Made by a program: the position numbers and the translations under genes | Origin: Lucinisca nassula | Taxonomy: Eukaryota; Mollusca; Bivalvia; Lucinida; Lucinidae | Assembly (NCBI GenBank): GCA_963580285.1 | Contig: OY757010.1 | Coordinates: 211,452,138 to 211,516,137 of the forward strand | DNA: 64,000 nt | Direction: 5' to 3' | Shown: piece after piece, positions 32,345-41,034 of the stretch | How positions within the stretch are numbered: position 1 is the stretch's first letter | Layout of the letters: each line of letters begins with the position of its first letter | Notes under the pieces: model-generated | Databases searched by the model: none | What the model was told of the DNA's origin: nothing | Seen by the model: the letters and a program-made list of their open reading frames with translations, nothing else

Positions 32345-32500
32345 ATTGGCAAACAATGTATACCCAGATCAGACGCCGCAAAACGCGGCGTCTGATCTGG
32401 GTCTACACTGTTTAGTTAAAAACATGCATTTTTGTAAAAACATACCACAAAAAAAAAACTGACATCCCTGTAATCGGAAATGGATCACTCCAAACGTATT
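32345..32500. mobile_element. TTAA-hairpin MITE, partial
   Basis: TTGGCAAACAATGTATACCC, palindrome GATCAGACGCCGCAAAACGC / GGCGTCTGATC, GGGTCTACACTGTTT, then AAACTGACATCCCTGTAATC. The palindrome is perfect; the outer ends are not identifiable. A CAT-hairpin half (GTACTCATTAGAATCGCGC) sits just upstream at 32292. Confidence 0.75.
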
Positions 32501-32507
32501 AGTTGGA

Positions 32508-32904
32508 AGATTCCCTTGTCAGTGCCACGAAGTTTCCCTGTCTAAAACGGATTTTTATAGCCCCAAACGTGTTCAAGCCATTTAAGTTACTGTATATAGC
32601 TCTGGGGCACGAAGCAACAATCGCTGGTGGAGGTGGGGGTCAGAAAATGCCTTCTTTTGGTGCACTTTTCAAGATAAACTCTTTTTATAAAAATAAAACG
32701 TGAGCGCCCTTAAAGAAACTGTGAACTCATTTTAGGGACGACAAATGAACCTTTCTGCGGTGACACCTCGGTGACTCGATCGAAAACGGATAGCTCTAGC
32801 ACTATGGCTGATCCCAACTTGTTCATGACACCCTAGGAAATTCTTCATATAACTTCAGGTAAGAAATAGTAAAGGATAATTTAGGGACATTTATCTTGCT
32901 TTTT
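32508..32904. other. No recognised feature
   Basis: Contains GGTGGAGGTGGGGGTCAG and no domain-bearing frame. Confidence 0.35.
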
Positions 32905-32913
32905 TTTGAAAAT

Positions 32914-32978
32914 GTATATTGTGTGTACTCATTAGAATCGCCTCAATGAGGCGATTCTAATGAGTACACACAATATAC
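32914..32978. mobile_element. Perfect 65-bp palindrome, AATCGCC variant of CAT-hairpin
   Basis: Arms GTATATTGTGTGTACTCATT and AGAATCGCCTC mirror exactly, with a T-rich left flank and ...ATTCCCATAATGCCCCTTG on the right. The same unit is at 1 (half) and 52125-52160 (half). Confidence 0.85.
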
Positions 32979-33097
32979 CTGTATAGAACATCGAAAAGTT
33001 ATACCAGCATTATTCCCATAATGCCCCTTGACCACGCGTTATGGCAAACACTCAGTGGTTGGAAATACCCCTTGCCCCGAGCACATCTTCATGGTCA

Positions 33098-33260
33098 CAA
33101 CGAGTTTTGGTCATTTGGTGGGAAAGTAACTGTCCTTTTAGCTTTCCGCTATTGCTGTTTCCATTCATGTTTGTGTTTCTCTACCTTTGGTGTCTCTGAT
33201 GAGAGCTGTGGGTTAATTGTATCTATTCCTGATAGTTGCTTTCACTTCTATTTTTCATTG
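33098..33260 (+). repeat. LTR fragment (B part)
   Basis: GGGAAAGTAACTGTCCTTTT, AGCTTTCCGCTATTGCTG, GGTGTCTCTGATGAGAGCTG, ending TTGCTTTCACTTCTATTTTT. Confidence 0.75.
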
Positions 33261-33819
33261 AATTTTACTATATTCATTCTAGGCTATAAAATCTTGGGTA
33301 TTTAATGACCCATAATGATCCTTAGCCCTTTGCTACGCGGAAAACCCCAAAATATGACAGTGGCAAAAGGATAACAAAGGATCACAAACAAAAACGCTGC
33401 ACTATGGCGATGTAAGGTAGATGTTTTTAATTGCACCATTTCTATTGCCATGTAGACCTTTTAATTTCAATTCTTCAGAAAATAACGTTTTCCTTCGTTA
33501 ATTAAAGGTAATTTTCATACATTAATGCTATACTCATTTATCGAAATCAGTCCTTGAAAATCTAGGTGGAGAAGTGAAGGAGACCCCGTTTAAGCTGAAA
33601 CATTTTGCAGCCTCAATCATTTCATCTTAATGTTTTTTCTTCCTAATCAGTTTTGCATCACATCAATAATTTCCCCAACAAAATTAGTTCTTTTCTGCAG
33701 GGGGCATATATTCGGTAACTCTTGATCACTATCAAAACTATTCAGGGTAACTATGTTCTCGATAAAAGCACCCAGCTAGATTCTCGAGCAAACGACATAA
33801 TACTTTTTTTTAGTAATTT
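33261..33819. other. No recognised feature
   Basis: A/T-rich with no repeat or frame I can name. Confidence 0.4.
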
Positions 33820-33902
33820 TTCTGAGAAAATAAGGCTTGACATTTCATGTGAACCGTCTGCCTAGCAGACGGTTCACATGAAATACCAAGCCTTATTTTC
33901 TC
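33820..33902. repeat. 83-bp hairpin
   Basis: GAGAAAATAAGGCTTG and CATTTCATGTGAACCGTCTG mirror across CCTAG, with CTTATTTTCTC closing the right arm. Near perfect, with a two-base slip (GACATTTC against GAAATACC). No second copy in this window. Confidence 0.8.
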
Positions 33903-34624
33903 ACAAAATGAAGCAAACTGTTTGAAAATGCCGTCTGCTATTGTTGAGATGTGTGTTTCAAGTTTTAAGCATTGCTTTCAAACGAATCACAGCCAAGATA
34001 CATGGTTTTGATAAGTTTCTATATTAAATTATATAAAAATAAAGTTCCTTAATATTTCGAACTTGATGTAACTTTGATAATGTGTTTATGTCATGTGCGG
34101 AGAAGTAGTTTTCGTTTTTTATTTTTAAGGGAAACTTTAATGTTTGTGACGTCTTCACATTGACACATCGCGTCCCTCTTAAACACGGTCCACGACTTGA
34201 GCGTTTCATGGGCACCTCTCCTGTCAACCAACCCCGTCTATTGCAAAGAAGCATAAATGTCGATCCTATCTCAGCATACGTACTCGAGTTAATTTTTCCA
34301 ACGCTTAGGTTTACAACCATCATGGCATATACAGATTTGGAGATAAGTCACCAAGCATACATGACGCTTAGTTAAGATGCTGTCAAAACTGGGGAATAAA
34401 TTAAAGCATGGGTCGATTGTCTCTGAGTGTAGGTTAGGAATCGTTTAAAGAAAATCAAACCAAGTGAAGCCCATAGACCAGACATGACTACGACTAATGG
34501 CCAGCGAGATCGCCCGAGCCCACACCATTTGTTTTTTCTGAGTAGGACTAGTTCTCAGCCAACATTACTCCCATCTTCATAAAAGGCTACGTAAAAGGCT
34601 TCATAAAAAACTACGGCCCAGTAT
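33903..34624. other. No recognised gene
   Basis: Overlapping frames of 71 (plus) and 99 (minus) codons at 34024-34375. The minus frame contains LLCNRRGWLTGEVPMKRSSR; I cannot place it. GGGTCGATTGTCTCTGAGTG at 34406 is shared with 1039-1058, suggesting one more repeat family. Confidence 0.3.
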
Positions 34625-34638
34625 CACAGACTAACCTC

Positions 34639-34942
34639 GGCCCCCGCCCATCGGGTCTTGAAGAAATAAAAGGGCTGCATGATGCTTCCACGCAGAGCTG
34701 AAACTGACCCGCACACGAGTACTGGTTAACCGCTTAGAGGATCTAAGCCTGCCCAGGCAAAGCGGTGCGAGTGTCGGACCGTCCATGCTCATAAACCCTA
34801 TTGGTTTCACTGGGCGACAGGGCTTGAGATGTCATTTCATCTCAATGTCGGGTAAAAGTCCCACAAAATTGGAAGAAACGTCTCAAAAATTGACCTTACA
34901 GTTTTGACGGGGACGTTAAACCTCAAATCAAACAAAAACAAA
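34639..34942 (+). mobile_element. SINE-A, full length with 14-bp target duplication
   Basis: CACAGACTAACCTC at 34625-34638 is repeated exactly at 34943-34956. The head (GGCCCCCGCCCATCGGGTCT) and tail (GGGGACGTTAAACCTCAAAT) are both complete; a good reference copy. Confidence 0.92.
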
Positions 34943-34982
34943 CACAGACTAACCTCTGCTGTAAACTTCAAGAACATATTAA

Positions 34983-35204
34983 CCATTGTATGCTAGTGGA
35001 CTCTTCCATTGCTATATGTTGGTTAAGTCCATTTGTCATATAATGGGGTGTCGGGCCTATATTTTCGTTTTTATTCTATTTTTGTCGGAAAATTGTGTCA
35101 GCAAATAGTGCAGGCCCTGATCAGACGCCACGTTCTGTGGCGTCTGATCTGGGCCTGCACTGTTTGCCAAGGTATCCCTTTAGGAGTTTCCCGCATACAA
35201 TGGG
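34983..35204. mobile_element. TTAA-hairpin MITE (CCATTGTATGC family)
   Basis: TTAA at 34979-34982, start CCATTGTATGCTAGTGGACT, end CCCGCATACAATGGG then TTAC. The hairpin GATCAGACGCCACGTTCTGT / GGCGTCTGATC is compensated on both sides. The last ~40 bases are tandemly repeated at 35211-35247 (TTTAGGGGTTTCCCGCATAC). Confidence 0.85.
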
Positions 35205-35294
35205 TTACCACGCCCTTTAGGGGTTTCCCGCATACAATGGGTTACCGCGAGTAACAACATGGCTTACCTGGAATGACACAAGATCTTGACTGAT

Positions 35295-35690
35295 TATCAA
35301 TATGTTTTCAGGTCCCGACGTAGCTGCGGAAATGAGGGCGGAACTTGTACACCAACTCGTCAAGACAGTAGACAATGGAGAAAAAATAGCTCTTATGCTC
35401 CTCCATTTTTCCAAAACCTTTGGCCGAGTGCCCCGCCAGTGACTGCAAGGAAAAGTTGACGTCTAGGGAAACAGAGGCCAGACACATTCCCGGATCAAGT
35501 CATTACTGTCAAGCCGGGTACAAGCGACATCAGAGAAAGCCCCTGTTTTCAGTTGTGTCGCAAAATGTACAGTGCCAGTGACTTACCCGAGGGTGTCACA
35601 TCCCGGACTAGGCTCTTCGCCGACGACTGTATTGTTTATAGACAGATTAAGACCCAGGAAGACAGCAATCAGCTCCAGATAGACCCATAT
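35295..35690 (+). pseudogene. CR1/Jockey-like LINE reverse transcriptase fragment
   Basis: One frame reads AELVHQLVKTVDNGEKIALM, then HFSKTFGRVPRQ, a worn motif A (DFSKAFDRVPH in the family; the Asp is His here), then a stop. After about 60 codons of frameshifted sequence a second block reads SDLPEGVTSRTRLFADDCIV YRQI with motif C FADD intact at 35616-35627. Motif B (PQGSVLGP) is gone: an in-between deletion joins MYSA to SDLPEG. No endonuclease or 3' end is present. The clade (CR1/Jockey/Rex type) follows from motif wording and is inference; non-LTR RT is secure. Confidence 0.8.
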
Positions 35691-35718
35691 ATGGGTGTGA
35701 GGAGTATGAGTCTTACAT

Positions 35719-35922
35719 AACGGGACCCCGTGGCCTAGTGGTTAATAGCGCTGACTCTTCTTGATCATTAGGTCTCTCACCGCTGTTGTTCGAGCCAAGT
35801 TCTGCAACGGAAGGTCAGGTGGTTTTTCTCCGGGTACTCCGGTTTTCGCCCACCTCTGATTAACGATCGGCTCGATATGAGTGAAATAATCTTGAAAGGG
35901 CCGTAAAACCAAAACAAAGAAA
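35719..35922 (+). mobile_element. tRNA-SINE-B with target duplication
   Basis: The tRNA-like head has A box TGGCCTAGTGG (35731-35741) and B box GTTCGAGCC (35788-35796). The body contains CTCCGGGTACTCCGGTTTTC and GATTAACGATCGGCTCGATA; tail AAAGGGCCGTAAAACCAAAA. Target duplication GAGTCTTACAT at 35708-35718 and 35923-35933. About 200 bp; pol III-type internal promoter visible. Confidence 0.9.
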
Positions 35923-35924
35923 GA

Positions 35925-36056
35925 GTCTTACATGGGCGTGAGGGGTAGATAGAAAAATCCGCCCCTCTTAATCACTGTCCGACATGACTCGGCAAGATTT
36001 TTCCTCGGAACGGATTATTCGATCTAACCCTCTCACCCATGTAAGATTCTTATATG
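35925..36056. mobile_element. ~130-bp MITE with TCTTACATGGG ends
   Basis: GTCTTACATGGGCGTGAGGG GTAGATAGAAAAATCC at the left mirrors GATCTAACCCTCTCACCCAT GTAAGATTC at the right. A second copy is at 62253-62398. Target duplication not clear. Confidence 0.75.
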
Positions 36057-36270
36057 CTTTAGGATCTGTGATGGGAAACACTAGCTAGAGTCGAGAAGGA
36101 CCAAACTCCAGGGGCCAGTTGTTCAAAGCTAACGACATCGTTAGTTAACGTATCGTTGAAACTTTGATCATTAAATATGTCCAATATACTAATATTTTTG
36201 TTACCAGAGGCTGCTGAGGTCCCCGATTGGGTACAGTTCAATCAGGGGCTATCCGACAAGCGACATTTAA

Positions 36271-36491
36271 CCCTTTTAGTAACAAATGGAATCTTCCACC
36301 TTATATATAGTACAAGTCCATTTCAAAATTACGGGGTGTCAGGTTGTATTTTCTTCAAATTTTATTTCGAAAAAATGCTGAACTTTATGCAAACAGTGTA
36401 GGCCCTGATCAGACACCGCTTTCTGCGGCGTCTGATCTGGGCCTGCACTGTTTGCCAGTTACCACTTTAAGGGTTACTGGTACTAAATGGG
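36271..36491. mobile_element. TTAA-hairpin MITE (CCCTTTTAGTAAC ends), complete
   Basis: 221 bp, the same length as the copy at 20071. TTAA left (36267-36270), TTAG right (mutated). Hairpin GATCAGACACCGCTTTCTGC / GGCGTCTGATC with one unpaired base pair. Side blocks AACAGTGTAGGCCCT and GGGCCTGCACTGTTTGCC. Confidence 0.85.
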
Positions 36492-36499
36492 TTAGGGAA

Positions 36500-37255
36500 C
36501 ACGGACATTTTTGGATCCATTATTAACATGTGGATTTTTTATTCAACATAGTTTAACGTTGTGTTGTCTTTTTATATAATAACCAGTAGATTACTTGTCA
36601 TGCATGCGGACATTTAGGGACGACGTACGTTTTGGGATCCTATTGCCGAAGGCGAACTTTTTTACATAGGTTTGAATAGCCAATTGCCCAATTTGTGGGT
36701 TTTGGCTTTCCGCTATAGTGATGTTTCCATTAGGGTCTAGTTATTTTATGTACGTGTTTCTTTCTCTTTAGTCTTCTTTTCGAGGTGTGAGTTAATTGTA
36801 TCGATTCCTGATTATTGCCTTCACTTGTATTTAACGTTGTTTTGTCTTTTTATGTATTAGCCATAAGAAATATTTCCAAAGTCACTTGTCAGGCTGGCGA
36901 ACATTTAGGGATGACGGACATTTTGGGATCCATTATTGAGATGCATATTTCCGAAGGTGAACTTCTTTAACATAGGTTTAACGTTATTTTGTCTTTTTAT
37001 ATATTAACGAAAAAAATATTTTCAGAGTTAATTTTCATGTTGTCGGACATTTATGTATGGCGGACATTTAGGGAGGCTCATCCCTAGGTGTCCGACATAA
37101 AAAATAACAGATAAACTAAGAATATTTTGTTTTTAGAAAGTCGCGAAATGCTTCACTTAATATGTCATTATTGATCATTCCCGATCGTTATCAATAGCTT
37201 TCCGGAAAACTCAGATTTTGTAGGACACCCGGGGATGTCGGACGTTTAGGCATCC
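36500..37255. mobile_element. Fold-back element, copy 1 (rearranged)
   Basis: Subrepeats of GGACATTTAGGGATGACGGA and TTTTGGGATCCATTATT recur at 36505, 36607, 36900 and 37060. The right terminus AGATTTTGTAGGACACCC... GATGTCGGACGTTTAGG matches the end of the fold-back at 61326-62212. An LTR B fragment is inserted at 36660-36832. Confidence 0.65.
36660..36832 (+). repeat. LTR fragment (B part) inside the fold-back element
   Basis: TAGCCAATTGCCCAATTTGT, TTCCATTAGGGTCTAGTTAT and GAGTTAATTGTATCGATTCC TGATTATTGCC. Confidence 0.75.
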
Positions 37256-37350
37256 TACATTTGTCGGGTAAGAGCCCCACAAAAACGAAAGCAACGTCTC
37301 CTTTATGACCCAAACAGTGTTGACGGGAACATAGAACAACAAAAAAGCAA
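37255..37350 (+). mobile_element. SINE-A 3' fragment
   Basis: GTCGGGTAAGAGCCCCACAA to GTGTTGACGGGAACATAGAA with an A/C-rich tail. 5'-truncated, old. Confidence 0.75.
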
Positions 37351-37408
37351 ACAGGCCTTTCAAGAGATTACTTCACTTATTTGAAGCCAATAGTTCACCA
37401 GAGGTGGG

Positions 37409-37578
37409 AGTCGGACCATCCATGCATAAAAACCATATTGGTTTCATTGGGCGGCAGGGCTTGAGATTTCATTTCATCTCTGTGTCGAGTAAAACTCCCA
37501 CACAATTGGAAGCAACGTCTCCAAAATGACCTATATAGGGTTGACGGGGACGTTAAACCTCAAATAAAACAAACAAAA
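37409..37578 (+). mobile_element. SINE-A, 5'-truncated with 14-bp target duplication
   Basis: TCACCAGAGGTGGG (37395-37408) and TCACCAGAGGTCGG (37579-37592). The copy begins inside the SINE at AGTCGGACCATCCATGC, showing 5' truncation at insertion. Confidence 0.9.
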
Positions 37579-37611
37579 TCACCAGAGGTCGGTGAGAACC
37601 GTAGTAAAACG

Positions 37612-37889
37612 CATTATCATAACACACCCGTGCGACATAGTGTATTTTTCACGTTTCCAAAATGACTACTTTACTGATGAAAATCCGTGATATTTTTCTT
37701 ATAAATACTGCAATCATATGTTGTGGGTGCTCGTTAGAACCGCCTTATTGAGGCGGTTCTAACGGGTACCCACAACCTATTTCTTGTATCAAAAATAAGA
37801 AAAATAATGTATACCCCCATAAACCCCAGTTTTCACTATATAGAGTGGGGTATAGAGGGTCTTCATTTCACTAACTTGTTCACGTGATG
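37612..37889 (-). mobile_element. CAT-hairpin MITE, complete
   Basis: 278 bp, CATTATCATAACACACCCGT to CTTGTTCACGTGATG. Palindrome GCTCGTTAGAACCGCCTTAT / TGAGGCGGTTCTAACGGGTA. Confidence 0.9.
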
Positions 37890-38034
37890 GAACCCGCAGC
37901 GGTGAGAGACCTGATGATAAAGAGTCAGTTCTCTTAGCCGCTAGGCCACGGAGACCCGTATATATACGAATTACGGAAACCTTCCTTTACAAATACATAG
38001 AAAATTTTATTGCTGAAAATGAGAAAATTTTAAG

Positions 38035-38180
38035 ATGAAAATTTATGATATTTTTTATTTCTACTCAAAATATAAATTGTGGGTGGTTCTAACGAGTACC
38101 CACAATCTATTAGAATAACAGAGCCCTGTATATAAACTCCAGTTTTAGTATATAAAAGTGGGGTTCAATAGGTCAGAATT
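38035..38180 (-). mobile_element. CAT-hairpin MITE with collapsed hairpin
   Basis: AATTGTGGGTGGTTCTAACG AGTACCCACAAT: one arm's GTACTCGTTAGAACC has been lost and only the outer stem GTGGGT/ACCCAC is left. Flanks ATTTTAAGATGAAAATTTAT and CTCCAGTTTTAGTATATAAA fit the 48.5-kb subfamily. Confidence 0.75.
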
Positions 38181-38356
38181 AAAAGGCGTGTTTTATCTTT
38201 CATGCCGGTTAACTGAATTTTTCTCGGAAGAAAATCTTTCGTTCAAACATATATTATGGATTTTCGTTAAGAGTATAATGCATACCCAAGGAAACTCCAT
38301 CTTCCTTTGTATAAAGTTGGGTATACATTCATTCAAGTTTAAAGCACATCAGTGCA

Positions 38357-38593
38357 GACGGGCCCCCGTGGCCTAGGGCATAAGAGCGCTGGCTCTTAAT
38401 CACTAGGTCTCTCACCGCTGTAAGTTCGAGTCTGGCTTGGGTCAAATGTGAGACACCAAGATCTGCAATGGAAGGTCATGTGTTTTTTCTCCGGGTACTC
38501 CGGTTTTCGCCCACCTATGATTAACGATCGGCTTGATATGAGTGAAATAATCATGGAAGGGCCGTCAAACCAAAACCAAAAAAAAAAAAAAAA
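38357..38593 (+). mobile_element. tRNA-SINE-B, full length with 11-bp target duplication
   Basis: ACATCAGTGCA at 38346-38356 and ACATCAGCGCA at 38594-38604. A box TGGCCTAGGG (38369-38378), B box GTTCGAGTC (38424-38432). Tail GGGCCGTCAAACCAAAACC and a poly-A run. Best full copy of this SINE. Confidence 0.92.
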
Positions 38594-38619
38594 ACATCAG
38601 CGCAAAGAATACTCTTTAT

Positions 38620-38698
38620 ACATGTATATCCCTTCCGCTGGTTGTCAGTCTATGGCTAGAGAATGTGCACTGTACCGGTTAACCCCTTACGTTTAATA
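38620..38698 (+). mobile_element. SINE-C 5' half (3' half at 39301-39372)
   Basis: TATATCCCTTCCGCTGGTTG TCAGT... GGTTAACCCCTTACGTTTA matches the head of the copy at 46946. The continuation GTGTGGATAGGTAAACTGAC CGGCTCGA appears after the R38 tandem insert. Confidence 0.75.
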
Positions 38699-39300
38699 TG
38701 TTCTATAAAAGGGTTATCCTTTGGAAGCAAGGAATACACCACAGAACTGAAAAACAAGGAGTGCGCATGTTTTCTGGGCCAGACCAGCTAGTTTCGGCCA
38801 ATTAGGCCCTACCAGTGACCCTCAGATATTTTCAAAATTCCACAATGGAATCAATGATCCCAAAGGACAATAAAATATAATCTACACTATGATGTAGGGC
38901 AGGGAGACGTTTTACCGTCGCCACACATTCCCACACACCAGCTGTAGTGAAGTTAAATATGTTCTAAAAATGGGTTAGCCTTTGGAAGCAAGGAATACAC
39001 CACAGAACTGAAAAATAAGGAGTGTGCATGTTTTCTGGGCCAGACCAGCTAGTTTCAGCCAATTAGGCCCCACCAGTGACCATCAGATAGTTTCAAAATT
39101 CCACAATGGAATCAATGATCCCAAAGGACAATAAAATATAATCTACACTATGATGTAGGGCAGGGAGACGTTATACCGCCGCCACACATTCCCACACACC
39201 AGCTGTAGTGAAGTCAAATATGTTCTATAAAAGGGTTATCCTTTGGAAGCAAGGAATACACCACAGAACTGAAAAATAAGGAGTGTGCATGTTTTCTGAC
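38699..39300 (+). repeat. R38 tandem: two units of ~260-274 bp plus 71-bp partial
   Basis: Unit start ATGTTCTATAAAAGGGTTAT CCTTTGG; inside GCTAGTTTCGGCCAATTAGG and AGGGAGACGTTTTACCG; end CACCAGCTGTAGTGAAG. Copies at 38699-38955, 38956-39229, partial 39230-39300. Near identical, therefore recent. It split a SINE-C copy. Confidence 0.9.
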
Positions 39301-39372
39301 TAGAAAAAGTGTGGATAGGTAAACTGACCGGCTCGATATGACCACAATAGTTTGGACTGGGACGTGGACGCG
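39301..39372 (+). mobile_element. SINE-C 3' half
   Basis: GTGTGGATAGGTAAACTGAC CGGCTCGATATGACC, continuing the half at 38620-38698. Confidence 0.7.
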
Positions 39373-40152
39373 CAATCTGATCTGGCTCTTTGTTATACGC
39401 AATTAAATGATGGGGCTCAAATGGCTTTAATACTGACAGCAATGTTCGTGATCAGAACCATGCAATAAGATTTGTCTGATCAACGTTTGCACTGTTTGCC
39501 TTTTTCTGCAAAATTACCATTGGAATCTCGCTTGGCAGAAAGACAGAATGATGCTTTTAAGCTTTGGGACTATTTCAGCATTATGTAATTGTAAAGCTGT
39601 CCCATTTTATGTTTCCATGGTAACACTGGGTGATTCTGACAGGTAGATATTTCAAAGGAAAATTTAGATAAATAATCAAAGCAACGGTAATGAAAAGGAA
39701 AGTTCATTACAAGCAATTTCGAATAGAAAATGCAGAAATACATTAAAATTATAGCTTATTTCTAGACAGAAATACGCCATCTTGAGGACAAGGAAAAATT
39801 GTTTTCTTAGATTTATCATAATTATAAGTGTTTGTGTGAAGATATAAAGATAAGAGGCAAGCATAGTTAACTACTGACAGTGATGTCTTCCTACAAAGCT
39901 CTATTGTAACTGAACAGCTGAAGAGCGCATCTGTTTTAATTATGCCAACCACTTATACTTAATAGGAGAATCACCGAAATCAGCCCATAACCAACCCTCT
40001 TAGAGAATATAAGACATGTGAGGTTTATTACCTACAGAGCACGCTTACAATTTTACCAACTTAATTCACAAAATGAGAAGAAATTAGAAGAAAAAAATTT
40101 AGGAGCGCTAATAATCGAACTCAACAGAAAATCATTACTGCTGTATGTTTAT
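39373..40152. other. No recognised feature
   Basis: A/T-rich; a trace of the hairpin-frame wording (GTTTGCACTGTTTGCC at 39485) is all I can relate to other repeats. Minus frames of 62-68 codons have no domain. Confidence 0.4.
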
Positions 40153-40156
40153 TAAC

Positions 40157-40617
40157 CCCTTATTCTACCAGTGTAGATCCAGATCCCATTACGATAACAC
40201 ACCCGTGCGACATAGTGCATTTTTCACATCTCCAAAATGGCCATTTTTCTGATGAAAATCCGTTATATTTTTCTTATAGATCCTGCAAACATAGGTTGTG
40301 GGTGCTCGTTAGAACCGCCTCATTGAGGCAGTTCTAACGAGTACCCACAACCTATGTCTTAGAGCAAAAATAAGAAAAATAATGTTTACCCCCGTAAACC
40401 CCAGTTTTCTCTATATAAAGTGAGGTAAATAAAGGGGTCTACATTTCACGGACTTGTTCACGTGATCCGATGACCATCTGCTGATCAGGATCGGCACTGC
40501 TAGTAATGCAGTTTATGAACGGAATAAATGCATCATATCAATTAATTTGATCAGTTGATAGTGAGACATGGGTGTGGCTAAATTTAATTTATTTAGCAGG
40601 ACAATAGTTAATAGCCT
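40157..40617. mobile_element. TTAA-hairpin MITE broken inside its hairpin
   Basis: TTAA at 40153-40156 and 40618-40621; ends CCCCTTATTCTACCAG and TTTAGCAGGACAATAG. The left arm reads AGTGTAGATCCAGATC and the right arm CATCTGCTGATCAGGATC. A CAT-hairpin MITE was inserted exactly in the palindrome. Confidence 0.8.
40187..40465 (-). mobile_element. CAT-hairpin MITE nested in a TTAA MITE
   Basis: 279 bp from CATTACGATAACACACCCGT to GACTTGTTCACGTGAT. Palindrome GTGCTCGTTAGAACCGCCTC / GAGGCAGTTCTAACGAGTAC. Possible short GATC-like duplication at the ends, ambiguous. Confidence 0.9.
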
Positions 40618-40699
40618 TATTCTGTGTGCTTTTCTTGCTGCATTACGATAACACAACCATGCATAACACAACCATGCAAGGTTATGCGATCTTTCATGA

Positions 40700-40736
40700 C
40701 CCCCCCCCCCCCCCCCCACACACACACACATACACA
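40700..40736 (+). repeat. Poly-C and (CA)n microsatellite
   Basis: About 17 C followed by CACACACACACATACACA. A CAT-MITE end fragment (CATTACGATAACACAACC) lies at 40641. Confidence 0.9.
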
Positions 40737-41034
40737 ACCTTGCTATCGCGAACATTTGGGCTAGTTTTCCATCGGATTAAAAGTTTTGATATTCTCCTTA
40801 CTTCTCTTCTAGCCATAACTGGTTGGTACCACCATTCTATGTTGTTGAGCAAAGCAAAATACAAATGCAAATAAATTTATTGGTCAAAAATGCAATTACA
40901 GGATTGTCACCAAAGTAGTGAAAATATTTCTTTAGGTTCAAATTTACCACTTTTTATCATATGACGTCGCGTCTGAGAATGTAATAACGCCATGTAATAA
41001 ATTCGACAATCCACTAGTGGATTAAACCAGTGCT

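Larger units (their letters stand above)
37352..37966 (-). mobile_element. tRNA-SINE-B, broken by two insertions
   Basis: Reverse complement pieces: AGGCCTTTCAAGAGATTACT to CACCAGAGGTGGG; then CACCAGAGGTCGGTGAGAAC CGTAG; then CAGCGGTGAGAGACC... CTAGGCCACGGAGACCC with the tRNA-like head at 37965. SINE-A (37409-37578) and a CAT-hairpin MITE (37612-37889) separate them. Confidence 0.8.

Noticed and set aside
34024..34375. Coding exon on either strand
   Set aside because: Overlapping frames on both strands without a recognisable domain; more like an unclassified repeat.
36500..37255. Telomere-like or satellite array because of repeated ATTTAGGGATG words
   Set aside because: The words are irregularly spaced and belong to inverted arms of the fold-back element, with ends matching 61326-62212.
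38357..38432. Possible tRNA gene (A and B boxes present)
   Set aside because: Repeated at 35719 and 37966 with the same downstream body, poly-A tail and target duplication, so SINE.
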